A stretch of DNA of 64,000 bases from Schlesneria sp. (GCA_028291515.1 JAQGHU010000064.1:94250-158249); one strand, 5' to 3'; shown: positions 48,600-58,911, numbered from the stretch's first letter. Notes: a model not told the origin generated them from the sequence alone. Translations and numbers: made by a program.

Positions 48600-48608
48600 A
48601 AGAGGAAT

Positions 48609-51419
48609 CTACTCTTCGCTCTCCACCTTCTTATCGTCCGGCTTTGTCGCAGGCTTCGATTCCAGCAGCTTTTTGAATTCGGGGTCGTCGTTCAAGGCTT
48701 TGAAGTCTGGATCCTTTGCCATCCAGTCAAACTCGGGAAAGCCCTGTTTGATCGACTGTGCCAGATCGGCCAGTGCCTTCTTTTTGTAGTCTTCGATTTT
48801 CTTGGAGGCATCGGGCAATTCGGGATGCTCCTGCAGGTATTGCATCGAGCGGCTGTAGACGCAGGCGGTGTTGTAAAGGTACAGCCCGCGAGGCGTATTC
48901 TTGTGCTTTTCGCGGCCCGCTTCGATGGTCTTGATCGCGTCGTCGAATCGGCCGGCCACGACGCGGCTCAGTGCCAGTCCGGTGACGACTTCGCTGTCTT
49001 CGGGCTCCAGATTCAGCTCAACCGCTTTCTCAAAGTCTTTGCCGGCTTCGGTCATCTTTTCCTGACGCAGGTACAGCTTGCCGCGGCCGGCATACGCTTC
49101 GGGGATCTGGGGATCAAGCTGCAGAGCCAGATCGAAGAACTCCATCGCATCCTTCTCTTGTTGCTTCTTCGCATCCTTGTCGTTCGAGTCGACAGGCATC
49201 TGCATTCGCTGCAGACCCTGACTGACATACTGGAACCCAGGCGAACGCTGTCGGATCTGGGTCAGGGCAATCGTCGCGTAGTTCTTCTTGTGGGGATCAT
49301 TGGACGATTTGGCCTTCATCAGCGCGGCTCGCGCGTCGGGCGTACCGAAGTTGGCGAGTGCGTTGGTAATGCTGTGCAGCAGGTGCGACGTGGTTTGCTT
49401 GTCCAGTGCCGCGATCAACAGTTTTTCGCCTTCCGGGTTACCTTCCTGCATCAGTGTGTTGGCGGCGGTCGAGACCAGTGAACTATCGTTCGACAGCAAG
49501 GCGGCTCCCGCGTATTCGCGGAACTTGGGATGGCGGAACTGTCGCAATCCATTCAGGATCTGGACCTTCTCTGAATTGTTCTGCAGTGTGGGGTACTTCT
49601 GGGCCAGCTTCTCTGCGACCGATTGATCGCCCATCTGCACCAGCAGACTGATCACCGAACTGCGATCGCCGTTGACCTTCTCCAATTGCTCAAGCAAGAG
49701 CGGCAGCGCTCGCGCGTCTTTGGTTCGAGTCAGCAACTGCACCATGGCACCGTCCGGAGGCGAATCCTTCAGGTGAACGAGCGTCGCGTCGAGGGCCAGC
49801 TTTTCGCTACGTTCATCGCTGCGATTGGCCAGTGTCTGGAAGCAGAAGTCGCGCAGCGGCTTGTCACTTCCCTTCAGGCCCGCTTCCAGAATGTCGACCA
49901 GCTTAGGATGCCCCACTGCCACCAGGGCTTTGACGGCGTCCAGGTTCAGACCGGCACGCGAATCACTGGCAAACTCATAGAGCACGTCGGACCAGACGGG
50001 TCGCGGGTACTTGGCGAGCACCGTCACGATCCGCTTTTTGGATTCCGGCGGTTCATTTTTCAGAAGATCCAGCAGTGCGTCATGAGCCGTTCCGAATCGT
50101 GAACCGGCCAGGCTTTCGATCGCGGTGCTCGATAGTGGTTCGACGTTGCGCTTGGCGTAGAAGATCAGCTTCTCGATCGCTTCGGGTTCGCCAAAATGGC
50201 TCAGGGTCTGCAAGGCAGCACGTTGAATTTCCGGATCCTTGTCGCCGACCCATTGGAAGATCAGCGGCAGATGTTCGGCATCCAGGCGAGCTCCCCCATA
50301 GGCCAAGGCGGCGGCTCGCGTCAGGGGATGCCCCTCGCGGATCTCCTGCAGCAACTCGTCGCGCGGGAGAGCGACGTAGGCCGTTTTCAGCGCGGCTCCC
50401 ACGGCATCGGCTGCGGACGCATGGACCCGTCCTCCATTGTTTGGATTGCCGCGATAGCCAGTCGCGGCGTTGTCATTTTCCGAGAACCTGACCAGATGGA
50501 ATTCGCGCAATGACCCCGGCAATGACGGGAACAGTTCATTGTTGTTGCGAGCTTGCCCCAGGTTCGTGGCATTCTGCAGCCAGTTCATGATCTGACCATC
50601 GGGAGCCGGCGCATCGGAATTCCACCGCAAGACGATGCGGGCAATCTTCTGGGCGGCCACCTTTTCCATCTCATCGGCCAGAGCCTGCGTGTTGAAGACG
50701 GTCATGGATCCGGTGATGGTCATCAGTGCCAGGGCACCGCGCGGGCCAATCTTTTCGGTTTCCAAACCCAGCATCGCTCGCTGAACCGAATTGACATCGA
50801 TCTCTTTCTTTGCCTCGCCGATAGTTAGCTTCAGCTTGCACTTGGGAATCGTGTTACTCATCGCCAGCTTGGGAAACACGAGCCAGAACGAAATCTGTCC
50901 GCCTGCCGGGACGGTACGATTCTTTTCAGGCTGCATCGTCTGCAGGTTGTAGTTTTGCCCTTTGTACTGAAATCCATGATTGGCCAGTTCGGGGGCGATC
51001 TTTTCCAGCTTGCGCGATTCACCATCGATCTCGCACGTGATCTGGTCTTGAGCGATCACCACCGGCTTCGTGCCGGTATTGGCGACAATCAGATGTAGCG
51101 CGACATAGCGTGATTGTCCGCTGGGAAGGTAAACCAAGCCGACCTGAGCGATGTCCAGCAGCGTCATCACGCCATTCTCGCCAGCAGGCTTTCCCGCGGC
51201 CGGTGCGTCGTTTTTCAGGCGTTCGACTTCTGTCTCAAGTTTCTTGATCCGCTCCAGCAGTTCCTTCAAGGCCTGGGCATCAGTCTGCTTGGGCTGCTCG
51301 GGCTTGGCTTCGTCGTTTTGCATCCAGACTGAAGTGGTCGGTAACAGCCAGGGAACGGCGGCGTTGGCGATGGAGGGGACCATAGCCATCACCAAGGCGA
51401 TGAATGGAAACTTGGACAT
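48609..51419 (-). CDS. exported HEAT/TPR-repeat protein
   Basis: This is a 936-residue protein. GGAGAG lies 5 bases before the ATG. A signal peptide ends near residue 20 (SIANA). A coiled-coil stretch (ALKELLERIKKLETEVERLK) spans about residues 48-70. A beta-rich domain covers about 80-240, followed by about a dozen HEAT-like helical repeats (about 340-730). TPR repeats follow (about 760-880; EAYAGRGKLYLRQEKMTEAG), then an acidic Lys/Glu tail. It should be a periplasmic scaffold. The product binds unknown partners. The gene is not closely coupled to the RidA gene. Confidence 0.7.
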   Translation of the reverse strand: MSKFPFIALVMAMVPSIANAAVPWLLPTTSVWMQNDEAKPEQPKQTDAQALKELLERIKKLETEVERLKNDAPAAGKPAGENGVMTLLDIAQVGLVYLPSGQSRYVALHLIVANTGTKPVVIAQDQITCEIDGESRKLEKIAPELANHGFQYKGQNYNLQTMQPEKNRTVPAGGQISFWLVFPKLAMSNTIPKCKLKLTIGEAKKEIDVNSVQRAMLGLETEKIGPRGALALMTITGSMTVFNTQALADEMEKVAAQKIARIVLRWNSDAPAPDGQIMNWLQNATNLGQARNNNELFPSLPGSLREFHLVRFSENDNAATGYRGNPNNGGRVHASAADAVGAALKTAYVALPRDELLQEIREGHPLTRAAALAYGGARLDAEHLPLIFQWVGDKDPEIQRAALQTLSHFGEPEAIEKLIFYAKRNVEPLSSTAIESLAGSRFGTAHDALLDLLKNEPPESKKRIVTVLAKYPRPVWSDVLYEFASDSRAGLNLDAVKALVAVGHPKLVDILEAGLKGSDKPLRDFCFQTLANRSDERSEKLALDATLVHLKDSPPDGAMVQLLTRTKDARALPLLLEQLEKVNGDRSSVISLLVQMGDQSVAEKLAQKYPTLQNNSEKVQILNGLRQFRHPKFREYAGAALLSNDSSLVSTAANTLMQEGNPEGEKLLIAALDKQTTSHLLHSITNALANFGTPDARAALMKAKSSNDPHKKNYATIALTQIRQRSPGFQYVSQGLQRMQMPVDSNDKDAKKQQEKDAMEFFDLALQLDPQIPEAYAGRGKLYLRQEKMTEAGKDFEKAVELNLEPEDSEVVTGLALSRVVAGRFDDAIKTIEAGREKHKNTPRGLYLYNTACVYSRSMQYLQEHPELPDASKKIEDYKKKALADLAQSIKQGFPEFDWMAKDPDFKALNDDPEFKKLLESKPATKPDDKKVESEE

Positions 51420-51473
51420 GAAGACTCTCCATTCGACACTGTCAAAAAGGTCAACGCCGTGATTGAGTTTCGA

Positions 51474-52427
51474 TCATGCCAGGACCCGGCCGGCTGTGAT
51501 GTCGATCCATGTATGAAATTCGCTTCCGGCGCTCAACGTCCTCCAACCGCAATGCAATCCACCCGCAGTCAGATTGATGGCATCTGTTGGACAAGTGTAC
51601 GGTTCGATGCAGACGGCGGCACGGTTTGGCGGGGTGAATGCCACGATTTCTCGGAAGATCGGCGGACAAGTCTGGACTACCTGCAGTCCGGCTCGCTCGT
51701 CCATCACCACGCAATCGAACTGCGGACCGGCACAGTCGATGCGAGTGTAGACATCATCCAGTTTCAGCACCGAAACGTAGGCTCCGCTGCGCAGGTCGTA
51801 CGACTCGTCCAGATCCAGCAAGGTTCCCGTCGGCAGGCAATCGGCCAGTTCCCAACGCTTGGCCGCAGGAACTTCGATCAGGCAGTCTCCGGGCTGGCTG
51901 TTCTTTCCGAGCGGTAATTTGAAATACGGATGAGTTCCCAAACCCCATGGCAACGGGCGATTCGACGGATTGCCGATTCGAAAGTTGGCGCGCAGGCGGT
52001 TATGGATGATTTCATAATCGACTTCGATCACGAAGTCGGTGGGCCACAGGGACAGGCGATCGGGGGCATCGACACTGAGCTGAAATTGACCGGTGACGAA
52101 ATCGTCGCGCTGCTCGATCACTCGCCAGGGACGATCGAGGCACAACCCGTGAATGGCATTGCCGAATTTATCGGTGGTGGGCAGCGAATAGTCTTTTCCA
52201 TCCCACGAATACTTGCCGGCGCGAATCCGGTTCGGAAATGGAAAGAGAATCGGAATCCCGCTGCCGCTCGCTTTCAGTCCACCACCTTCAAAGCCGGGCA
52301 TCGAATCCAGAACATCCACCAGTTGGCCATCAACCATGACGCGGAATTCAAAGCAGTTGAATCCCAAGGTCGGCGCAATTCGCGCCGTCGAACCGGAGTG
52401 GCGATCAGTGATGGTCAGTATGGACAT
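51474..52427 (-). CDS. aldose 1-epimerase family protein
   Basis: This frame gives 317 residues from the ATG at 52427, chosen because homologous proteins begin here; the frame is open further upstream. It has the family catalytic features: FPFPNRI with Arg67, IHG with His93, GTHPYFKLP with His166, and Glu275 in CIEPYTC. These interconvert the alpha and beta anomers of aldose sugars. No sugar-utilisation genes are next to it. The family call is good; the precise sugar is unknown. Confidence 0.8.
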   Translation of the reverse strand: MSILTITDRHSGSTARIAPTLGFNCFEFRVMVDGQLVDVLDSMPGFEGGGLKASGSGIPILFPFPNRIRAGKYSWDGKDYSLPTTDKFGNAIHGLCLDRPWRVIEQRDDFVTGQFQLSVDAPDRLSLWPTDFVIEVDYEIIHNRLRANFRIGNPSNRPLPWGLGTHPYFKLPLGKNSQPGDCLIEVPAAKRWELADCLPTGTLLDLDESYDLRSGAYVSVLKLDDVYTRIDCAGPQFDCVVMDERAGLQVVQTCPPIFREIVAFTPPNRAAVCIEPYTCPTDAINLTAGGLHCGWRTLSAGSEFHTWIDITAGRVLA

Positions 52428-52841
52428 GGTCAGCACCCGGAAAAAATAGCCGCAGCGAACAACTGCGGCGGCGACGAGCCGTAGACTATACCACAAGGAT
52501 TGTCCGGGAAGCCAATCGTTCTGACGAGCGCACTCCCATCAGTTGAAGTTGCATAAGTCGATAACTCAAATGAGGTTACGGCTTTGTTTTTGAAGTGGCC
52601 CGCAGCTCGCCGCAAATATTCATAAGTAGAAAGGCATCAGGCGATTTGCGTCGACCACAAGGAAATTGGCTGCGATCCGCATGCAAGCCGCATTGAATTC
52701 ATCGCCGGACCATCGATCAAACTGCAGTGATCCGAAAATGTGGCTGATGATCACCTTAATAGATCATGCGTATTAAACCACGTTGCGTTAGAATCGCTAG
52801 GCAATGTCGAAGATGACTACTCTCTGCTGGGGCCGCAGTAG
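52428..52841. other. intergenic region, nothing recognised
   Basis: This 414-base divergent gap lies between the epimerase (minus) and hydrolase (plus) genes. I see no repeat, hairpin or small gene that I can support. It must hold promoters for both genes, and the stretch from about 52540 to 52800 is more AT-rich than its flanks. Confidence 0.4.
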
Positions 52842-53858
52842 ATGTTGAACCGAACTTTGTTGGCAGTGGCGCTGGTCTGCGTTGCAGTGACAATGCCAGT
52901 TGACGCATGGGCTGAAGATACGCCCAAGGCACCCCAGACCTTTTACGCGCGCGATACCATCGCTCCGCAACCCGATGATTCGGCCGACGCGAAAGCGTGC
53001 ATAGACCATCTCATCTGGAAGCCGGGTGACTTCAAAGTCACCATCGAGCCAGCTAGTGATTCCGAGATCGACGGCTATATCCGATTCCCGTCACCCAAGC
53101 CGAATGGCATTGCGCAGAATGATCTGGTCGCGTTGGAATGGTATGCAGCCAGGGACGAGCAAGGTCGGATGATCGACGCGCCTGCCGTAGTCGTCGTGCA
53201 TGAATCCGGATCGGGAATGGATGTCGGGCGTTTGTTCGCGAAGGCTTTCCACGCCAAGAATCTGCACGCCTTCATGATTCAATTGCCATTCTACGGGCTA
53301 CGTCGCCCGACGGGATTCCGGCCGGACGGTCGGCACGTGGAAGCGACGATGGTTCAAGGAATTGCTGACGTGCGGCGTGCCAGAGACGCCGTGGCCGTGA
53401 TTCCACAGATCATTCGCACGAATATCGCGCTGCAGGGGACTAGCCTGGGCGGGTTTGTCGCCGCGACAACCGCGGGCCTCGATCACGGCTACCAATCGGT
53501 CCACATCATGGTGGCAGGCGGCGACCTTCATAGTCTGGTCGTAAACGGTCAGCGCGAAGCGGGCAAGCTGCGAGAGATGCTGGCCACGGCCGGTTACACT
53601 GGCGACAAGCTTCGCGATCTGTTCAATCAGGTCGAGCCACTTCGGTTGGCCCACCGGCTCGATCCCACGACGACCTGGATGTACTCCGCAACTCGAGATC
53701 AGGTCGTGCCGCCGATCCATGCGTTCAAGCTGGCTCGGGCCGCCAGGCTCGCCGAGGACCATCACATTCAGCTTTTGGCTGACCATTACACCGGCATCAT
53801 CTATATGCCGATAGTTGTGGATGCGATGTCGAAGAAGATCCTTGGCGAGTCACCCTGA
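52842..53858 (+). CDS. exported alpha/beta hydrolase
   Basis: This is a 338-residue protein with a signal peptide of about 24 residues (ending DAWAED). The fold is an alpha/beta hydrolase: an HESGSGMD oxyanion segment near residue 120, the nucleophile S201 in the elbow GTSLGG, an Asp in TRDQVVPP near 288 and the His in LADHYTGI near 316. The substrate is unknown. The enzyme would act in the periplasm. Expression seems independent of the kinase gene 70 bases downstream. Confidence 0.75.
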   Translation: MLNRTLLAVALVCVAVTMPVDAWAEDTPKAPQTFYARDTIAPQPDDSADAKACIDHLIWKPGDFKVTIEPASDSEIDGYIRFPSPKPNGIAQNDLVALEWYAARDEQGRMIDAPAVVVVHESGSGMDVGRLFAKAFHAKNLHAFMIQLPFYGLRRPTGFRPDGRHVEATMVQGIADVRRARDAVAVIPQIIRTNIALQGTSLGGFVAATTAGLDHGYQSVHIMVAGGDLHSLVVNGQREAGKLREMLATAGYTGDKLRDLFNQVEPLRLAHRLDPTTTWMYSATRDQVVPPIHAFKLARAARLAEDHHIQLLADHYTGIIYMPIVVDAMSKKILGESP

Positions 53859-53928
53859 CTAGCAAGCTCTGCGTGTTCAACACGACCAGCTGCGACTCGA
53901 GAAGATCACGGCAGAATAAAGGGCATTC

Positions 53929-56076
53929 ATGTCCGTCTCGACCCGCCTGTTTGAAAATGGTTCCAAACGAGACGATCCCATGAATCCCGTCTGTCCGTCC
54001 GACGAAATCCTGCGGGGGATCCTGCAAAACAGTGATCAGGAAACTCGATCCACCGAGTGGCTCTCGCACATGATCACCTGCCAGAATTGCCAGGACCGGA
54101 TTTCGAATTGGCAGCAGCAGCCCCAATTCAAAGCCCTGATCCGGTCTGCTGCCGACTATGAGATTGAGTACAACGTGCCGCCTGAAAACAGTGACATCTC
54201 GCCTGTCCGCGATGTCACTCCCGGCGAGCCGGACGGCGTCACCAGCAATTACCAAGAGGTGCCTCTGCGCAGAATCGGCAACTACGAGTTGCTGGCGTTG
54301 ATCGGGACCGGTGGTAGTGGCAACGTATATAAGGCCCGGCACATTCATCTCGGCCGCGATGCTGCCGTGAAGTTGTTACTTCCCCAGTTCTCGGGCAGTC
54401 GTGTGGCCCGACTCCGTTTCTTTCGCGAAATGAAATCGATCGGAACGCTGGATCATCCCTACATCGTTCATGCAGACGATGCCGGCGAATACGAACAAAC
54501 GCTGTACCTGGCGATGAAACTAGTCGTGGGCGAAAATGTGGATTCTTTCGCTCGGCGACTAGGGCCTTTACCGGTGCCGGATGCCTGCGAAATCATCCGT
54601 CAGGCTTCGATCGGACTCCAGCATATTCATGAGAACGGTCTGGTTCACCGCGATCTCAAGCCGTCGAATCTGCTGCTCTCGAAGAATGGTGTAAAAATCA
54701 CCGATCTTGGCTTGGCGCTGCTGACACGTGAGGTCAAGACCGATCACCGCCTTACCGGAACAGAGACGGTGCTTGGGACAACGGACTATATGGCTCCCGA
54801 GCAAGCCGAAGGTTCGCACGAGGTCGATATTCGAGCGGACTTGTACAGTCTCGGCTGCACCTTGTATCGCCTGTTGGCAGGTCGGCCTCCCTTTAGCGGA
54901 GCCGCTTATGACACGGCTCTTAAGAAAATGGTGGCCCACGCCTCCCATCCGATTCCCAATATTCAACAATGGCGAGTCGATGTCTCGCCAGAGTTGGCGT
55001 CAATCATTCAACGACTGATGTCGAAGGATCGTAACGATCGCTATGCCGCCCCGATCGAACTAGCGTACGAGCTGGAACCGTTTTGCGGAGATCTGGACCT
55101 CCGCAAACTGGGGATCACCGCGCCGATCCAGCCGCGTCCGCTCCCTCGCAGCGCGACCTTTAAAGAGCAAACAGACCCTCTCATTGCCTCTGCGACGGAG
55201 CTTGTGACCGCGAACGATACGCCGGTCCCTCGGTATTTCATTCAGCATCGTTGGGTTGCGATTGGCATCATCGGGGCTCTCGCTCTGATGGTGCTATTGT
55301 CAATTCGCGAATTTATGCGAGCGCCGGTGATCGAGCGGGATCCACTCGGGCCCCAAGTGAACAAGGCCCCTGATCACACCAATGATGATGCCATCGCAAA
55401 TAAAAATGTCGTCCATCCTGTGCCTAACCCGGCACCAGCCCCGCCCCCTGTGCCACCGATGGGAGTCGTGGAAACGCGATGGAGAAGCAAATTCGGCGAC
55501 AAAATCGAGGCGTTGAAATGGCCAGGGTGGCGGCTCGACGGGGCCGAAGTACGATTCAGTGATGAGTTGCAGGGGCTAAATATTCAAACCGACAAGAACC
55601 TGCGACTGTTGCAACTGGGAATTCTAGGTGACAATGAGATCGTCACTCTGTCAGTCAAAGCAAAGTCGATAAGCCATGCGAGTAGTTTTGGGATCTTTGC
55701 TGGATTTAAGATAGAAGATAAAGATCGGCCTCAACTGAGTTGGTTTCACGAAGCGAATGTGAGCTTCCCAGAATTCCGCCGAGATTACCTTTCAGTCCAA
55801 CGTCATCGGGGACTGTTACGGGCCGAAGTCGGTGCCAGAGCTGGTTATACCGATAACGATGTCTACCACTTTCCTGCCCCACCCGATCTCGATGAAATTG
55901 ATCTGGAAGTGGTATTGAGGCCATCTGAAGTTCCTGTTATATATATAAACTCAAAAGAATGCATATTTAGGCCAAGAGTGTTTGATGATCCGCCATTTAC
56001 TGGTCCGTTTGGTCTATATGTGCATACAGGTGCCGTCCTGTTTCGTGATCCGAAAATCGATCGAAGGGCCGAGTAG
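53929..56076 (+). CDS. transmembrane Ser/Thr protein kinase
   Basis: This is a 715-residue protein. AAGGG lies about 5 bases before the ATG; another Met is at codon 18. An anti-sigma-type zinc-finger-like start (CPSDEILRGI ... HMITCQNCQD) precedes the kinase domain (about residues 119-390). That domain carries the G-loop IGTGGSGNVYKA, Lys148, HRDLKPSN with Asp242, and DLG at 259-261 in place of DFG. A TM helix lies at about 440-460, a Pro-rich linker near 500, and a C-terminal jelly-roll-like domain at about 540-715. Such kinases are common in planctomycetes. The next gene starts immediately after the stop. Kinase activity is likely; the signal is unknown. Confidence 0.85.
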   Translation: MSVSTRLFENGSKRDDPMNPVCPSDEILRGILQNSDQETRSTEWLSHMITCQNCQDRISNWQQQPQFKALIRSAADYEIEYNVPPENSDISPVRDVTPGEPDGVTSNYQEVPLRRIGNYELLALIGTGGSGNVYKARHIHLGRDAAVKLLLPQFSGSRVARLRFFREMKSIGTLDHPYIVHADDAGEYEQTLYLAMKLVVGENVDSFARRLGPLPVPDACEIIRQASIGLQHIHENGLVHRDLKPSNLLLSKNGVKITDLGLALLTREVKTDHRLTGTETVLGTTDYMAPEQAEGSHEVDIRADLYSLGCTLYRLLAGRPPFSGAAYDTALKKMVAHASHPIPNIQQWRVDVSPELASIIQRLMSKDRNDRYAAPIELAYELEPFCGDLDLRKLGITAPIQPRPLPRSATFKEQTDPLIASATELVTANDTPVPRYFIQHRWVAIGIIGALALMVLLSIREFMRAPVIERDPLGPQVNKAPDHTNDDAIANKNVVHPVPNPAPAPPPVPPMGVVETRWRSKFGDKIEALKWPGWRLDGAEVRFSDELQGLNIQTDKNLRLLQLGILGDNEIVTLSVKAKSISHASSFGIFAGFKIEDKDRPQLSWFHEANVSFPEFRRDYLSVQRHRGLLRAEVGARAGYTDNDVYHFPAPPDLDEIDLEVVLRPSEVPVIYINSKECIFRPRVFDDPPFTGPFGLYVHTGAVLFRDPKIDRRAE

Positions 56077-56580
56077 ATGACCGAAGTGACCGCTGTTTGT
56101 ATCGGAGATGGCTCATTCACCCTCGGGGTCAGTGACCTGCAAGGGAAGGGCACTCTGTGGGGTAAATATTACTATGGAGCGACAAACCCGATCCCGACTG
56201 TGCCAGATAACCCATTTCAAAGCGGTGGCACCAATATCTGGAATGAAGTGACATTCGACGCCTCCACAGTACTCAGTATCTCTGTTACGCCTCCGCTTGG
56301 CAGCGGTGTCAATTTGGTCGTGTGGTTAGTGGAGGAAGCGTCACCCACATTTTTGTCGTACAGTAGTGGATTCACGCCTGCTTGCTTGTCCAGTTCGTCG
56401 TCTATCAGCTCGTCTTCGATGAGTTCGATGTCGAGTGCGAGTTCAATGTCCAGTGTGAGTCCAAACTTGTCATCCAGTTCCAGTACGACTTCGAGTTCCA
56501 GTCTCGCTTCCGCTTCAAGCAATGCTTCCGGTTCAAGCTATGCGTCGGGGTCGAGTCTATCCTCGTTTGCCTCAAATTGA
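56077..56580 (+). CDS. protein with a Ser-rich low-complexity tail, adjoining the kinase gene
   Basis: This is a 167-residue protein. Its ATG directly follows the TAG of the kinase gene, so the two must be translated together. Residues 1-100 form a beta-rich domain (VTAVCIGDGSFTLGVSDLQG and VNLVVWLVEEASP) without a signal peptide. Residues 102-167 are mostly Ser with Ala, Met and Gly, rich in possible phosphorylation sites. I infer that it may be a substrate of the kinase, or that the tail is a surface stalk; neither is shown. The family is not recognised. Confidence 0.6.
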   Translation: MTEVTAVCIGDGSFTLGVSDLQGKGTLWGKYYYGATNPIPTVPDNPFQSGGTNIWNEVTFDASTVLSISVTPPLGSGVNLVVWLVEEASPTFLSYSSGFTPACLSSSSSISSSSMSSMSSASSMSSVSPNLSSSSSTTSSSSLASASSNASGSSYASGSSLSSFASN

Positions 56581-56682
56581 GCAAGTCGACGCTCTATTCG
56601 GAGCTCGCGCCTTGGTGGGAAGGCGAGGTTCCGACCGAACCGCTCGGTTGCTGCGCTCTCGCTCTCGAATAGCGGTCCGTCG

Positions 56683-57561
56683 TTATTTCGAATAGTCGCG
56701 CCACAGCCATCGCAAGGAGTCGGGCAGTAACATCCCGCCGTGCTTGCCGCTGTGGCCGCCGTCGCCGAATTCGAACTGATAGTCGTAGCCTTTGAACTTC
56801 AGCGACGATGCCATCTGCTGGTTCGCGAGCGGCCAGTGACCATGCAAGTTGTCGAGGTCATTCGATCCGTCCTGCAGGAACACTCTCAACGGCTTCTGGG
56901 GCGTCTTACGAATGACCGCGGGATACACATGCCCGCCGCGAATATTCGTGAAGCTGCCGATGTGGCTGATCACCTTGCGAAACTGATCGGGCCGCTCCCA
57001 AGCCACGGTAAACGCACAAATTCCACCCGAACTGATCCCACAAGTGGCGCGGCCTTCAGGGTCGTCGGTCAGCTTCAGTTCGTGCTTCGCAGTCAGTCCA
57101 GGCAAGGCCTCTTCGATCAAGAACCGAGAGTACTGATCGCCCAGCGAATCGTATTCAAAGCTGCGATTACTTCGCGCGGCCTGCTTCGGTTCCGCAGGCG
57201 GAATCGTCCCGGGATTCAGGAAGATCGCGATGGTGACAGGCATCTCCTTCCGATGAATGAGGTTGTCGAACACAACCGGCATTCGGAATTGCCCACCAGC
57301 ACTGACGTAAGCGCCACCATCTTGAACCACCATCAGGCAGGCTGGTTTTGAGCCGTCATATTGGGCTGGTGTGTAGATCCAATAGTCGCGTTCGGTTCCT
57401 GGATAGATCTTGTCACTGATCAATTTGCCTTGGACAACCTTGCCCTTCGGCACCCCCTCTTGAATCTGGGAATCGGGCCCCAGCTTGTAGTCATCGGCGG
57501 CGAATACTGTGGCGGCGAACAATGCGACGCAGGTGACAAGAGGAACGAGCTTCAATATCAC
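56683..57561 (-). CDS. exported alpha/beta-fold esterase (enterochelin-esterase/feruloyl-esterase type)
   Basis: This frame gives 292 residues from the GTG at 57561, chosen because AGGA lies 8 bases upstream and a clean signal peptide results; the frame is open to TTG 57627. The mature protein contains ERDYWIYTPAQYDGSKPACL, the nucleophile elbow GISSG (S177), and a His in GDGGHSGKHGG near the C-terminus. The family hydrolyses ester bonds of esterified sugars, siderophores or small metabolites. The product would act in the periplasm; the substrate is unknown. Confidence 0.7.
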   Translation of the reverse strand: MILKLVPLVTCVALFAATVFAADDYKLGPDSQIQEGVPKGKVVQGKLISDKIYPGTERDYWIYTPAQYDGSKPACLMVVQDGGAYVSAGGQFRMPVVFDNLIHRKEMPVTIAIFLNPGTIPPAEPKQAARSNRSFEYDSLGDQYSRFLIEEALPGLTAKHELKLTDDPEGRATCGISSGGICAFTVAWERPDQFRKVISHIGSFTNIRGGHVYPAVIRKTPQKPLRVFLQDGSNDLDNLHGHWPLANQQMASSLKFKGYDYQFEFGDGGHSGKHGGMLLPDSLRWLWRDYSK

Positions 57562-57658
57562 GATGGCGATCCTGATGGAGGTAGTTCTTGGGATCGCTAC
57601 AGTAAGCAGACGAATTGGTGAACGCAATTGTGTGGCCAGATGCTCGACGACCGTCGCG

Positions 57659-58810
57659 CTACGTGGCCACGCTGGCGAACAGAGCAGCCGCGAGAATCGC
57701 GTACATCAGCAGAACTCCCGCACAATCGCGCAGGCTGATGGACGAAGAGGCCCGCTGAACGTTTTCGTCGGTCGTTGGCCCTTCCGCGGTGACAAAGCCG
57801 CGTGACCACTCGGTCCCGTCCACTCGCCGCCAGTGCGTGCGCGTTTGATAAAGCGCAAACAAGATCATCGCGGCACTCAGAATCGCGGCCACGATCAGCA
57901 GCATGGGCGTATGAGCGATCCCTTCTTCGGTCCCCGCGGTAAAGCCCGGAATCGGAGCGTACGCCCCGTACTTCATCGCGCCGAATGCCAGCGCGTTATT
58001 CAACGTATGCAGCAGCACGGCTCCCCACAGCGATTGCGTGGTCAGGAAAACGAATTGCAGGACGAGCCCCAGCATAAACGCGCCGCTCGCCTGAACCGGG
58101 TGGATATGCATTGCTCCAAACAGAAACGCCGTGGAAATCGATCCCCAGTACACGCCATAGCGAGACACCAGACCACGACTGAGGAATCCGCGGAAAAACA
58201 GTTCTTCTCCAACTCCCGGAAACAGGCAGCCAGCCGCAAAGATCAGCCACCATGATGAGGTCGAAAAGTCAGCAAACATCTCCAGCATCGACAGGTTCGG
58301 GAACAGGTACTGCACCCAATTCGTGAATTCGCTCGTTAGCACTGCCATCGGAACCGCAGCCATCGCGATCAGCAGCGTCTGAGTGGCCGACATTCCGCGC
58401 AATCCCATGCAGCGAGCCGTCTGCTTCCAGAACAAGGCCAGTACGACCGCGAATGCCACTGCCATCGTCGAAAAGGATGCGACCGGCAACATCCAGGAAC
58501 CGGCTGACTGTGACAACTGGCGGGTCAGTTCATCCTCATTTAATGGTCCTTGATGCTGAATCACCAAGCCCACAACGATGACAACGGCGAACGCAACTCC
58601 GATCCCAACTTGAGCCGCCATCAACAGAAACATCCACAGCAGCGACAGAAAGAATCCCGGCCGTCTGAAAGCCCCATCGAAGGGGTGCCCTCGTGATGGT
58701 TCAGGCGATATCAGATCCCCATCGGTGATCTCGATCGCCTCCTCAACAGGGATGGACTCCAGCGGGATTGCGCGGGTTTCTAACGAGGGACTCGCTTCAT
58801 CAGGATCCAT
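57659..58810 (-). CDS. CPBP family intramembrane metalloprotease
   Basis: This frame gives 383 residues. The ATG at 58810 was chosen because GGAGG lies 8 bases upstream; a GTG at 58858 is an alternative. Eight or so TM helices follow a 50-residue acidic start. The CPBP motifs are clear: GEELFFRGF (Glu202, Glu203, Arg207), a His in FGAMHIH and HTLNNAL. This family includes CAAX-processing-type proteases that cut membrane or prenylated proteins, and in bacteria several give resistance to bacteriocins. The role here is unknown. The esterase gene lies downstream. Confidence 0.8.
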   Translation of the reverse strand: MDPDEASPSLETRAIPLESIPVEEAIEITDGDLISPEPSRGHPFDGAFRRPGFFLSLLWMFLLMAAQVGIGVAFAVVIVVGLVIQHQGPLNEDELTRQLSQSAGSWMLPVASFSTMAVAFAVVLALFWKQTARCMGLRGMSATQTLLIAMAAVPMAVLTSEFTNWVQYLFPNLSMLEMFADFSTSSWWLIFAAGCLFPGVGEELFFRGFLSRGLVSRYGVYWGSISTAFLFGAMHIHPVQASGAFMLGLVLQFVFLTTQSLWGAVLLHTLNNALAFGAMKYGAYAPIPGFTAGTEEGIAHTPMLLIVAAILSAAMILFALYQTRTHWRRVDGTEWSRGFVTAEGPTTDENVQRASSSISLRDCAGVLLMYAILAAALFASVAT

Positions 58811-58911
58811 CTGGAATGCCTCCAACCAAGCCAATTGGTTATCGGTCCCCTCGATCACATTCGTCCCATTTCAATCGGGACAAATGTGAAAGGATCAATC
58901 ACACAACTCCG

